Source: Chitinophagaceae bacterium (GTDB taxonomy: Bacteria; Bacteroidota; Bacteroidia; Chitinophagales; Chitinophagaceae). Taken from it: 36,472 nt of DNA. The notes under the pieces are model-generated. The model worked only from the letters and a program-made list of their open reading frames with translations. It had not been told where the DNA came from and made no database searches. Numbering within the stretch: position 1 is the first letter of the stretch; each line of letters opens with the position of its first letter. The DNA lies in contig CANGEZ010000002.1 in the NCBI GenBank assembly GCA_947452875.1, positions 1 to 36,472 on the forward strand, in the 5' to 3' direction. This document shows positions 17,246 through 27,800 of the stretch, piece after piece. Both the position numbers and the translations under genes were made by a program.

Positions 17246-19936
17246 TTATTTTTTTCTTACAGCAATGCCATTCAATATGGCTTTACCTTTTTTGTTTTCA
17301 AATTTTATTTCTATTCCTTGATTATTTTTTGCTGTAATATTGAATTTTTTCATCACGGCTTCGCAGTAAGAAGCTTCTTTATTCAAATCAAAATCAGTCA
17401 AAACTTTATTGTTGTTGATGGTCACATCGAAAACTCTTTTCGCTGCTTCATGAAATTCAGGCTCTGCGAAATACAGTTCAATTTCATAATCACCATCAGG
17501 CATGTCTAAACGATAAAATTTTACATCATTTAAATAAGTGTACAACAATGGAGTCTTATCGGTGTTGGTAATCTTTCCTTTCAAACTAATGAATGATGGT
17601 GTTCCTGAGGTATAACCAAAACTGCCTTTTGAATAAGGCTTGTCTTCAATCCAAATATTCTTATCCTTGTCGATGTATTGCGCATTGGAGCCACAGTTGA
17701 TTTTCAATGTCGACTCATCTATTAAACGCGCAGCACCAAAATTGTTCAATAAAGTGTCATAACTTTTGTATGAAATGTAAAAAGTATCTGTTATTGTTTT
17801 TTTGTTGATAATTGCTTTTGCTATAATGCAATTTTTGATTGGTTCATTATATCTTATTCTGTCCAGATCATCGCTGATCAGAATATCATTAATCAACAAC
17901 AATTTCCACGTCGATTTTCCGATACCGTTAGTTTTCTTTTTACCGACGCTTTTACCATTCAAATACAAACTCACTTCTTTGGCGTTTGAATATACATCAA
18001 TAGTTGAGCTGTCGCCTTTGATTCCCTTTCTGATGGGCCAGTCGCGGGCTGCGATATACACCATCGGCTCGGGATTCCAGTTGGCTTTGTACAAATAGTA
18101 AACGTCTTTGGGCTTTCTGTCCCAAGTGTACATGCCTTTGTGATTGATGTTGGAAATGGTGCCACCGATATTCGGATTGCCAAAATCAAATTGATTCCAA
18201 ATAGCTGATCCCGCGAAGTATGGTCTTTGTTTGATTTGTTCTAAATAAGATTCATGGAAATACCTTTGATACTGACCGGTATTGTCAAGTCTTGTTGGAT
18301 GTTCTGTATTCACACTCAAATCCGATTCGGCGCCGTATTCACTTACCAAAATAATTTGATTGGGCTTGCTTTCATGTTTCTTGTCAAACGTTTTTCCAAA
18401 CTCTTCCACTTTACCACTGTACCAACCATTATAAATATTGTAGCCGGCAACTTGCGGAATCACATCAATTTTAAATTTATCATAATCGCTGCTCATGTGC
18501 ATGGCAAGTGTGCTGTAACGGATACTGTCTTCTTCACGAACGATTCTGTCTAATTTTTCTTCCGTCATTCTTACATTGTCACCGTAAATGGAATCGGTAA
18601 TTTTTTGCGATCGTTTGTTATAGTAATCGTTAAGAAATATTTCATTCATCGAACCCCATAGAATAACTGAAGGATGATTATAATGCTGACGAATCATCTC
18701 TCTGATCATAGTGCCACAGTTGTTTACAAATTCATCGGAGATGTTCATGTAATTGACCAGAGGAATTTCTTCCCATATAAACAAACCCATTTCATCAGCG
18801 CGTTTCAGCACATAAGGATCTTGTGGGTAATGTGCCAGACGCAAAAAATTACAACCCATGTTTTTGATGATTTGCAAATCTCTTTCATGGTCTTCTTCAG
18901 TCAATGCGCTACCCTTGCCCATCATGTCTTGATGACGATTGGTACCTTTTAAGACATATTTTTTTCCGTTTAGGATGAAACCACTGTCAGCATCAAAACG
19001 ATAACGCTTAAACGCCACTGAATTGTAAATGCTGTCCAAAATTTGGCCATCAACTATAATCTTTGTTTCCAGTCTGTATAAATAAGGAAGCTCAGGCGAC
19101 CACAACACTGTATGATTGATGGGTTCGCTCATCATCTGATAGGAACTGTCTTGTTTTCCGTCTATGTTTATTTGCTGATCGAAACTGGCAGTTAAGTTTT
19201 TAAACGGATCATACAATTTGTTTGAAATGGTAAGCTTATTAAAAAGTGGCAATTCATTGCTAATTCTGGTGTTTACTTTGATAATCGGCAATTGTTTTTC
19301 CAAATTGGGCATGGTTACATAAACACCTGATGCGCCATAATCATTCATTGAAAAATGAATTTTGTTTGTTGTAACCAAATGTACATTTCTATATACGCCA
19401 CCATATATGGTGTAACCAATATCCAATGGAGGAAGAAAAAGATTAGGCGCATTATTCACCATTAATGCAATCACATTTTCTGTACCATCAAGTTTTACAA
19501 ATGGCGTAATGTCAACATTGAAAGCGGTGTAGCCTCCTTTATGTCTTCCGGCGAAAGCACCATTTACAAAAACATCTGTAATATTATTGACACCGTCGAA
19601 TCTTAAAAAAAGCTTTTTGTTTTTAACAGATTCATTAAATGCCATCTTTTTTCTGTACCACACTATGCCTCTGTAATAATCATTATCATCATCGTATGGA
19701 TCTGTGCTATTGAAGCAATGAGGTATAGTTACTGATTCCCATTTTGAATCATCGTAATCTGCTCTGAATGGATCGGATGTTGGTTGTTGGGTAAACTTCC
19801 AGTTGTTATTGATTAAACTGTCATTTCTTGAAGACAATGACTGTGAAATAACCTGAGTGCTGAAAAACATTAAAAAACAAAACAGCAAATTTCTGTTTGC
19901 TGTTCTATTATTGATATGAAAGTTGTTATTCACCAT
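17246..19936 (-). CDS. Glycoside hydrolase family 2 (beta-glucuronidase/beta-galactosidase type) with C-terminal malectin-like domain
   Basis: 'KGTNRHQD', 'NFLRLAHYPQDPYVLKRADEMGLFIWEEIPL', acid/base 'WGSMNEIF', nucleophile 'LVSEYGAES', 'NINHKGMYTWDRKPKD' (NxKG). C-terminal 'GDYEIELYFAEPEFHEAAKRVFDVTINNNKVLTDFDL' is malectin-like. Start moved from 19984 to the ATG at 19936, which gives a signal peptide (MVNNNFHINNRTANRNLLFCFLMFFSTQVISQ). Confidence 0.9.
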   Translation of the reverse strand: MVNNNFHINNRTANRNLLFCFLMFFSTQVISQSLSSRNDSLINNNWKFTQQPTSDPFRADYDDSKWESVTIPHCFNSTDPYDDDNDYYRGIVWYRKKMAFNESVKNKKLFLRFDGVNNITDVFVNGAFAGRHKGGYTAFNVDITPFVKLDGTENVIALMVNNAPNLFLPPLDIGYTIYGGVYRNVHLVTTNKIHFSMNDYGASGVYVTMPNLEKQLPIIKVNTRISNELPLFNKLTISNKLYDPFKNLTASFDQQINIDGKQDSSYQMMSEPINHTVLWSPELPYLYRLETKIIVDGQILDSIYNSVAFKRYRFDADSGFILNGKKYVLKGTNRHQDMMGKGSALTEEDHERDLQIIKNMGCNFLRLAHYPQDPYVLKRADEMGLFIWEEIPLVNYMNISDEFVNNCGTMIREMIRQHYNHPSVILWGSMNEIFLNDYYNKRSQKITDSIYGDNVRMTEEKLDRIVREEDSIRYSTLAMHMSSDYDKFKIDVIPQVAGYNIYNGWYSGKVEEFGKTFDKKHESKPNQIILVSEYGAESDLSVNTEHPTRLDNTGQYQRYFHESYLEQIKQRPYFAGSAIWNQFDFGNPNIGGTISNINHKGMYTWDRKPKDVYYLYKANWNPEPMVYIAARDWPIRKGIKGDSSTIDVYSNAKEVSLYLNGKSVGKKKTNGIGKSTWKLLLINDILISDDLDRIRYNEPIKNCIIAKAIINKKTITDTFYISYKSYDTLLNNFGAARLIDESTLKINCGSNAQYIDKDKNIWIEDKPYSKGSFGYTSGTPSFISLKGKITNTDKTPLLYTYLNDVKFYRLDMPDGDYEIELYFAEPEFHEAAKRVFDVTINNNKVLTDFDLNKEASYCEAVMKKFNITAKNNQGIEIKFENKKGKAILNGIAVRKK

Positions 19937-19952
19937 TTTGTTTAATATAATT

Positions 19953-20768
19953 TTATACACCACTGAAAACACTGAATCCACCATCTACACCAATTTGTGT
20001 TCCCGTAACAAATTTTGAGGCGTCGCTTAATAAATAGACCAACGCCCCTATCAATTCATCAGGATTGCCGAATCTTTTAAACGGCGTGTTTTTGATAATA
20101 AGATTTCCGCGATCAGTTAATGACCCATCAGGATTCGTCAGCAAGGTTCTGTTTTGTTCTGTGAGAAAAAAACCGGGCATCAATGCATTCATTCTGATGG
20201 TGTCTCCAAATCGGTTTGCAGTTTCAACCGCGAACCATTGATTATACGCATCTATAGCGGCTTTGCCCATGCTGTATCCCAATACTTTGGTCAACGCACG
20301 TTTAGGACTAACCGAAGAAATGTTCACAATGCTTCCGCCTCCGTTTTGAGCCATTATGCTTCCAAAAATCTGGGTTGGAATCACTGTTCCCCAAACGTTT
20401 AATACAAGTGCATTTTTCATGCCTTCGATATTCAGTTCAAAAATATTTGCGCCATTTTGTAACACACCTTCCGGTATATTTCCACCTGCTGCATTTACAA
20501 GGCCATCTATTTTTCCGAAAACTGAAATGATTTTTTCTTTAGCGGCAATCATCTGTTCTTCGCTCAACACATCAGCTGAAATAGGCAAGGCCTTTCCGCC
20601 ATTGGCATTGATTTCTTCTGCTAGGTCATTTGCTTTATTAATGTCTCTTCCGATAATGACCACACTTCCGCCGGCAGCGGCAATGCCTCTTACAAAAGAT
20701 TTTCCCAGCACACCGGTGCCACCGGTTACGACTATGACTTTGTCTTTTAATGAAAACAATTTGTTCAT
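19953..20768 (-). CDS. SDR-family oxidoreductase, probable D-mannonate oxidoreductase (fructuronate reductase)
   Basis: 'VVTGGTGVLGKSFVRGIAAAGGSVVIIGRD', 'NAAGGN', 'YSMGKAAID', 'MPGFFLTEQNR'; encoded with uxaC and uxuA, with no classical UxuB in the window. Confidence 0.85.
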   Translation of the reverse strand: MNKLFSLKDKVIVVTGGTGVLGKSFVRGIAAAGGSVVIIGRDINKANDLAEEINANGGKALPISADVLSEEQMIAAKEKIISVFGKIDGLVNAAGGNIPEGVLQNGANIFELNIEGMKNALVLNVWGTVIPTQIFGSIMAQNGGGSIVNISSVSPKRALTKVLGYSMGKAAIDAYNQWFAVETANRFGDTIRMNALMPGFFLTEQNRTLLTNPDGSLTDRGNLIIKNTPFKRFGNPDELIGALVYLLSDASKFVTGTQIGVDGGFSVFSGV

Positions 20769-20772
20769 TTTG

Positions 20773-22173
20773 CTAGTTGGTTTTTGAATCGAAAAGGCCG
20801 ATCAGTTGATACTTATGTGTGTTCAACTCCTTCATTTTATCAGCCAGTTCTTTATAAAATTGAAAGTTTAGGTTTACGAGTCCTTTATTAGAATCCTTGT
20901 TGGATTCGTCTGCTTTGGCATCATTTGGATCATTATCCTGATACCTGAACCAATGCCAGCCTACACAGTTTTTTGCTTGTAACAACTGCATGCAAAAATT
21001 CTGGTAATGGATGCCACGATCTTGTTGTGTTTTTACAATCCAGCCCGCACCGCTTTTGTTGCTCATGCCGGTTTCTTCTGCTTTTGTATAAAATTCTGTT
21101 ATGAAAAAAGGTTTGTTTGACCAATTGATCCAATCATTCAAGTAATCTTTTTTAGGTTTCCAGTCGCCATAATAATTGATGGAAATGATGTCTACAAAAG
21201 GTTCTGCCGCATCAAAAATATATTTGTTGTTTTTTGCGTTGGAATGGATTCTTGATCCGATATACATGTGATTGGGATCCGCTTTTTTGATGGCAGCAGC
21301 TACAATGGCATAATATTTTCCGGCCACATAACCGATGAATTGTTTTTTCAAATCGTCGGTCAATGAATCAACACCTTTTGATTTCATCCAGTCTTTCAAA
21401 GCGGTGAAACATTTATCAGCACTGTTGTTGTCATTGAGCAATGATTTCATTTCCGAATTGGTGAATGGCAATTCATTATCGGAGAAATGACCCAATAAGT
21501 TTTTGTCATTTTTCAAATAGGCGATAGTGGCACATTTGTCTTCACAGAAAGCAGGAAAATCTTTGTCGAAAATGAAAGAAAGTGTTGACAAAGATTTTAA
21601 ATCGGGATTTTTCTTTCTGCAATCAGAAGCAAAGCCGGCCAACAAATTCAATTGAGTAGTATAAGCAAAAGGATTTTGTGCAATGCGGTTATATTGTATT
21701 ATTGTTCCTGTATCGCTCCAGCAACCGGCGGTGTTGAAACCTAATTGTCTTAGCGTATCAATGGTTTTTGAAATCCAGTCTATTTTTCCGGAAAATCCTT
21801 CCGGTATAAAATCTGATTTTGAAATTTTGATGCCGTTTACGGCTGTAATAACAATGGCTTCTCCTTCAGGGTTGACCACAAACCATCTGTTGTTTATTTT
21901 TTCAGTGTGAAAAAAACTATTCTTTTTGGATGAAGCATTTACCGTTTTTTCTTTTTGTGAAGGATTGTAGCCAATAACATCCGTAACGCTGTTTGCAGGA
22001 AAAGATTGCCACTCTGAGTAATGAACTTGTTTGTTTTCATCTTTACTCCAGATTTTCGCTTGAATGACGGTACTGTCTGAAAATAATTTTTGAGATTGGG
22101 CATGGCTAATGATTGCTGAAGCAAACAATAACAAAATTGAAACCAATATTTTTTTCCTGCCCTTAATCATCAT
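20773..22173 (-). CDS. Secreted TIM-barrel (clan GH-A-like, agarase/GH50-like) glycoside hydrolase, specificity unknown
   Basis: Signal peptide; 'NRWFVVNPEGEAIVITAVNGIKIS', 'LGHFSDNELPF', 'DPNHMYIGSRIHS', 'FVDIISINYYGDW', 'KPFFITEFYTKAEETGM', 'QAKNCVGWHWFRYQDND', a GH-A-like layout with candidate catalytic Glu in NEL and ITEF. Confidence 0.7.
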   Translation of the reverse strand: MMIKGRKKILVSILLLFASAIISHAQSQKLFSDSTVIQAKIWSKDENKQVHYSEWQSFPANSVTDVIGYNPSQKEKTVNASSKKNSFFHTEKINNRWFVVNPEGEAIVITAVNGIKISKSDFIPEGFSGKIDWISKTIDTLRQLGFNTAGCWSDTGTIIQYNRIAQNPFAYTTQLNLLAGFASDCRKKNPDLKSLSTLSFIFDKDFPAFCEDKCATIAYLKNDKNLLGHFSDNELPFTNSEMKSLLNDNNSADKCFTALKDWMKSKGVDSLTDDLKKQFIGYVAGKYYAIVAAAIKKADPNHMYIGSRIHSNAKNNKYIFDAAEPFVDIISINYYGDWKPKKDYLNDWINWSNKPFFITEFYTKAEETGMSNKSGAGWIVKTQQDRGIHYQNFCMQLLQAKNCVGWHWFRYQDNDPNDAKADESNKDSNKGLVNLNFQFYKELADKMKELNTHKYQLIGLFDSKTN

Positions 22174-22200
22174 TTTTCAATTAATTTTTTACGATTTATT

Positions 22201-23133
22201 TTATTGTACGACTACTGTAAATTCTTTGATAAAGGTTTTATCGAAATTCAGGCGTTTGTATGCTGCAACAAAAGTTGCTTTATACGTTCCTGGCTTGTTA
22301 TATACATAATTGAATTTTGCCAAAGGACTTTGTGTGATATTTTTGATCACAATAGGTGCATCAGGTGCTACAGCACTAGGATTCAATGGACGAGATACAT
22401 GCCAATATTGAGAACCGAAAGGCTCTGTTGTTGAATTTGAAATTTTCAAATAAGTAGATGATGTGGTCACACGAGGTGTTGGATCTGTGAATTGAACGGG
22501 CGCGAAATTTCCGGAAGTAATTTGATTAGAATCGATAACCGCTGCATTGGGAACGCCGTTGGTGAATACATTGTACAACGCCAGTTTACCAACGCTCCAA
22601 ACGATATTTGTAGGTTTGGTATTTTCATATCTGAAAGCAAGGTAACATGGTTGACCCGGTATCACACTATCTGTCAAATCAACAAAATCTCCTGAGGTAG
22701 GACCTGAAGGATAAAAGGTACTGAGTGTAGATGCAGGTGTTGGAAATAAAAACAAATCGGTAAGTCTTTTCCAATGCGCATTGGCAACATTCGTTGAATC
22801 ATAAATGCCGGTGAAATCATTGGATAACATCACATCCAAAGTATCTGCAGGTTGAAACTGAACTCTTGTTTCAAATTTTAATTGGAGTCTCCCACCCTGT
22901 AGAATTGTTCTTTCTCTATTTGCATATTCATGACCAATTTCACCAGAGTAAAAACTAATCACATCAGGATTTTCAGAAAGAAGGAATTGAGCTGTATCAG
23001 CACTATCAATTGTTGCAACAGGCAAGCTGGCATCAAATGAGTAACCATCTTCAGTATATCCCGGAACGTTCTTCTTGCAAGAAAAAAGAAATGCAAGGGA
23101 AATCATACCTGTAAAAAATAAAGTCTTTTTCAT
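22201..23133 (-). CDS. SusE/F-like surface glycan-binding lipoprotein (DUF5017-like)
   Basis: Lipobox (LAFLFSCKK); 'PDVISFYSGEIGHEYANRERT'; directly downstream of susD. Confidence 0.75.
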   Translation of the reverse strand: MKKTLFFTGMISLAFLFSCKKNVPGYTEDGYSFDASLPVATIDSADTAQFLLSENPDVISFYSGEIGHEYANRERTILQGGRLQLKFETRVQFQPADTLDVMLSNDFTGIYDSTNVANAHWKRLTDLFLFPTPASTLSTFYPSGPTSGDFVDLTDSVIPGQPCYLAFRYENTKPTNIVWSVGKLALYNVFTNGVPNAAVIDSNQITSGNFAPVQFTDPTPRVTTSSTYLKISNSTTEPFGSQYWHVSRPLNPSAVAPDAPIVIKNITQSPLAKFNYVYNKPGTYKATFVAAYKRLNFDKTFIKEFTVVVQ

Positions 23134-23162
23134 TATTATAAATGATTTATTCTGTTTTTAAA

Positions 23163-24788
23163 TTACCAGCCTGCGTTTTGAGTCATCAATGAATTCACGG
23201 ATATTTCAGCACTTGGAATGGGCAACAAAGTATCTCTTAGTTTCACATTGAAATAACCACCTAAGAATCTGTTTTTATTGGTTGAAGTTGCAGAGCTGTT
23301 GGCAATAGCATTTTTCGTAAAATCCATTCTTGCATTAAAGATGCCCCATCTGATCAAATCGAATTTTCTAAGTGCTTCAAAACATAACTCTCTGGCTCTT
23401 TCATCCTGAATGATTTTTCTGAAAGCAGCCTGTGTTGAAGCCTGTGAAGGGAAAATTCTCAAGGCTAGCGCACGAGACCTTACTTGATTCAGATAGCCAA
23501 GTGCTTCGGCAGTTGGACCGTCCACCTCATTGATAGCTTCAGCTGCCATCAGTAAAACATCAGAATATCTCAACACCGGAAAATTAGTAGGACCCCAATC
23601 TCTTTGCTTAGGTATTAAAGTTTCATAATCTCTTTTCCATTTGCCGCAATCTCTTTCAAATGTATAAGTACCGGGTGCATAATTTGTTGTTGTTCTCGGA
23701 CTCGTGCTTGAGTTGTAAGTGAATTCCGGCATATTCCAGTTTCTTCTTAAAGTATCTGATGGATAGGTAGCATAAATATTGTAAAGTACACCGCTCGGAA
23801 CATAAGAGCCATAACCATATACAATTTGCGGATTGGGATCAGTTCCTGAATATCGCATGGCCAATTGACTGGCAAAGCGACAGCCCGGAGGAACTGCACC
23901 TTGAGGTGTGTTGTTGCCATAGAATTCAATCTCCCACATACTTTCTTTATAGTCATACAAATCCTGTGAGTGATTGATGAACACCTGCTTGTAACTTGGG
24001 TTCAGTGAATGTACTCCGGAGGTGATTACTTTGAGTGCATAAGTTCTGGCAGAGTCATAGGCAGGTAAACCAAGCATCAGCGGATGCCCGGCCATTTTCA
24101 GATACACCCTTGCCAAAATACCTTCGACTGTTGTTTTTGAAACCCTTGATCCGTTTCCGATTTGAGTAATCTCACGGACAAGTGTATCCGCTGTTTTCAT
24201 ATCTTCCACAATTTTATTGTAAACTTCAATTGAAGGTGTGCGCGGATAATTAGGATTGCTAACTTGTGTTGTCGGGGTGAGAATTAATGGCACATCACCA
24301 AACCTGCTCACTAGTTGAAAATAATTGAAGGCTCTTAAAAACAAAGCCTCTCCTCTGATATTACGTTTTGCTGTATCACTTGCTGTAGCTTTGTCGATGT
24401 TGGCAAGTAAGAGATTGGCTCTGCCGATTCCCTGATAAAGTGCTGTCCAGCAATCAGCATAAATTTTTGTTGATGATTGGCAGTCGTATAAACTTGGAAC
24501 ATTACTATAATTGTTTCTGTTGTTGTAATGGCCCTCATCATTTCCCATTTCAAGCTCTATGGGAATGTATCTTCCGTAAGTTCCATCCTGAGCCAATGAA
24601 CTGTAAACACCGCCCAATGCCATATTTAAATCTGCTTCTGTGTTGAAGTATTGTTCAGATGCGATAAAATCAGCCGGCTTGGAGTCCAGTATTTTATTGC
24701 ATGAAACCGCAACAACAGAAACAAACAATATTCCGGCAGCCATCTTGAAAAAAGTGTTCATGTATTTATTTTTAATTTTTTTAATCAT
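23163..24788 (-). CDS. susD-like: SusD/RagB-family nutrient-uptake outer membrane lipoprotein
   Basis: Lipobox (SVVAVSCNK); 'RGEALFLRAFNYFQLVSRFGDVPLI', 'PVLRYSDVLLMAAEAINE', 'ERARELCFEALRKFDLIRWG'. Confidence 0.96.
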   Translation of the reverse strand: MIKKIKNKYMNTFFKMAAGILFVSVVAVSCNKILDSKPADFIASEQYFNTEADLNMALGGVYSSLAQDGTYGRYIPIELEMGNDEGHYNNRNNYSNVPSLYDCQSSTKIYADCWTALYQGIGRANLLLANIDKATASDTAKRNIRGEALFLRAFNYFQLVSRFGDVPLILTPTTQVSNPNYPRTPSIEVYNKIVEDMKTADTLVREITQIGNGSRVSKTTVEGILARVYLKMAGHPLMLGLPAYDSARTYALKVITSGVHSLNPSYKQVFINHSQDLYDYKESMWEIEFYGNNTPQGAVPPGCRFASQLAMRYSGTDPNPQIVYGYGSYVPSGVLYNIYATYPSDTLRRNWNMPEFTYNSSTSPRTTTNYAPGTYTFERDCGKWKRDYETLIPKQRDWGPTNFPVLRYSDVLLMAAEAINEVDGPTAEALGYLNQVRSRALALRIFPSQASTQAAFRKIIQDERARELCFEALRKFDLIRWGIFNARMDFTKNAIANSSATSTNKNRFLGGYFNVKLRDTLLPIPSAEISVNSLMTQNAGW

Positions 24789-24817
24789 TTGCCATTTTTA
24801 ATTTTGGATTGCATGAA

Positions 24818-27800
24818 TTATAGATTCAAATTCAAACCAAAGGTTAATGTTTTCGCTCTCGGATAAACTGAATAATCAAAGCCTGGTGTTAACGCTGAAT
24901 TGTACACGGAAACCTCAGGATCTACACCTGTGTATTTGGTCCACGTAATGAGATTTTGTGCAGACAAATAAAAACGAAGATTTTTAATCCCTGATTTTTT
25001 CATTAGCTTCTCTGGCATCTGATAACCCAACTGTAAAGTCTTCAAACGCAGGTAAGAACCATCTTCTACAACTCTGGATGAATATACTCTGTCGCCATCA
25101 CCTCTGGCAATAAACATAACATTGTTTTGATTTTCTGGAGACCATCTGTTCAATACTGTGGTGAATTGATTTTGTAAAATCCTTCCCGAGTTGCCTTCGA
25201 ACACCAGTCTGTTGGCATTCAAGATATCATTGCCGTAAGAAAACTGAAAGAAAATATTAAGATCGAAATTTTTATATTTCACATTGTTGGTAAACCCGCC
25301 AATGAAATCAGGATTGGTATTACCGATGATGGTCTTGTCATTGTCATTGATGATTCTGTCGCCATTCAAATCTCTGTATTTGATGTAACCGGGCTGAATA
25401 GCAGGATCATAAACAGATGTATTTGATGTTACCGTGGGATTCAGCGTGTATGTTCCTGCTCCACTTCTGATGAAATCACTATATTGATAGTTTCCATCCC
25501 AAATGACACCATAAATCAAACCCAATGGTTGTCCTACTTTGGCCATGTAAGCAGGCAATCCTCTCCATTGATTATCCCAATTTATATTTGATAACAATGA
25601 TTCCTGACCATCATTAAGCGCAAGCACTTTGTTTCTGTTGAATGAGATATTAAAGCTGGTTGTCCATTTGAAATCATCATGATCAAAATTCTTAGTACTA
25701 ATAGAGAATTCCAATCCTTTGTTTTGTACTTTACCAACATTCTTATACGCTTGTGTGAAGCCTGAAGATGGCGGCAATTGAGCATTCAACAACAAGTTTG
25801 AAGTTACTTTATTGTAAACATCAGTAGTAATGGTAATTTTTTCGCTGAACAAATTCAAATCCAAACCAAGATTTGCTTGGGAAGTAGTTTCCCATTTCAG
25901 ATTGGGATTACCTAGTGCATTGGGAACTATCGTATTTGTAATCACACCATTGAATGGATAAGCAAGAACTGCCTGTGTAGATAACGTACTCAAATAGGCG
26001 AAGTCTGAAACCCTGTTGTTACCGAGTACACCATAGCTGAATCTCAGTTTTCCATCCTTCAGGAATTTGAAACTTTTCATGAAACTTTCTTTGCTGAATC
26101 TCCAGGCCACAGAACCGGAAGGAAAATAACTCCATTTGTTTTTAGGTGCAAACTTTGAAGAGCCATCTGCTCTCATCGACACTGTCATCAAATATTTTGA
26201 ATTGTAATTGTAATTGATCCTAGACAAAAATGAAACGAGATTATTTTTTGACTGGTAAGAAGTAATTGTTGAAGGCCTGCCTTCATCCAAACCAGAAAGA
26301 CCAAGTTGTTCGTTTGGCAATTGAGTGGCAGCAGCTCCAAAAATATTTTGTTTCACACTTTGTACTGTTGCTCCCAAAAGCGCATCAAAACTGTTTTTGT
26401 TGTTGATCTTATGATTGTAGGAAAGTGTATTTTCATTGACGTAAGTATTTTTTGTGTTGTTCACGATGGACCCGTTAACACCATTTACCCTGCCGGCTGC
26501 TGTATTCGGACTTCCTGAATAAGTATTTTTTCCATTGAATTCTTCATTTCTACCTACATCATTGATAACCCCAAAAGTTGATTTGAATAATAGGTCTTTT
26601 CTGATTTGATAATCAAAATTGAAATTGCTGTTCATCACATTGCTGTATCTGTTTCTTTGTTCAAACTGAACAGTTTCCTGGGGATTGAATCTTGAATCAT
26701 TCAAATTCAAATCAAATGCAGGATCTGTACCCGACAAAAGATCAGTAAGACTATCACCTGTAACCGGGCGATATCCCCAAACACTGTACATCAAATTACT
26801 TGTAGATGATGATGAGTTGGATAAAGAGGAAGGAATAGTGCCATAAGATTTTAATGAACTATAGTTGAGATTCATCCCAACTTTTACTTTTTTATTGATT
26901 TTATGGTCTAGTCTTATTCTTCCCTGATAACGATTGTATCCTGAATATTTCACAATACCATCTTGATTTAGTGCAGAGCCCGACAGTGAAAAGCTGGTAA
27001 ATTCATTACCACCGCGAATCGCCAGTTCATGATTCATCATCATTGAATTTCTGAAAATTAAATCTTGCCAGTTTACGCCGTTCACATTTTTATAGTAATC
27101 AATAGTTCTGCCATTACTCAAATAATAATTTTTACAATTGATGGAATCATAGTCGTACTGATATTTAACAAATTCATATGGAGATAGTACGTCGATTTTT
27201 TTGATGATTTGGTTAACGCCTACATATGCATTGTAGCTGATTTCGGTCTTTCCGGATTTCCCTTTTTTGGTAGTGATGATGATTACACCATTTGCCGCTC
27301 TTGCTCCATAAATGGCTGCAGCAGAAGCGTCTTTTAAAACTTCTATAGATTCAATATCAGAAACATTGATCGCATTGTTGTTATACCCTTCTACTGGAAA
27401 ACCATCAACTACATACAAAGGTGAATTGTCTTGAGTGATGGAATTGTTTCCTCTGATGACAATTGAAACCGGTGAACCAGGTTGTCCATCGGAAGAAACC
27501 ACTTGCACACCGGCAGCTCTTCCACCCAAAGCTTCTTCAAAACTTCTCACAGGTGCTTTTGACAAATCTTTCAAATCCAATTTTTCAACCGAACCAGTAA
27601 GATCTTTTCTTCTTGAAGTACCATATCCAACAACTACAACCGCATCAATCTCACTTTGTTTTTTTGCCAGCACGATATTAGGGAAATCAAATTGATTTTT
27701 TATTACAAACTCTTTAGATTCATATCCAATGTGAGAGACCTTAAGTGTTACATTTCCTTTGTCGGGTATGTTTATACTAAACGATCCGTCATTGTCTGTT

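Noticed and set aside
20356-20787. 143-aa plus-strand ORF antisense to the SDR gene
   Set aside because: Fully opposite a clear Rossmann-fold SDR; no recognizable domain; typical shadow ORF.
20773-22173. Calling the locus an agar-degradation PUL
   Set aside because: Only one agarase-like protein; no GH16, GH117 or sulfatases, and the sugar catabolism genes are for glucuronate.
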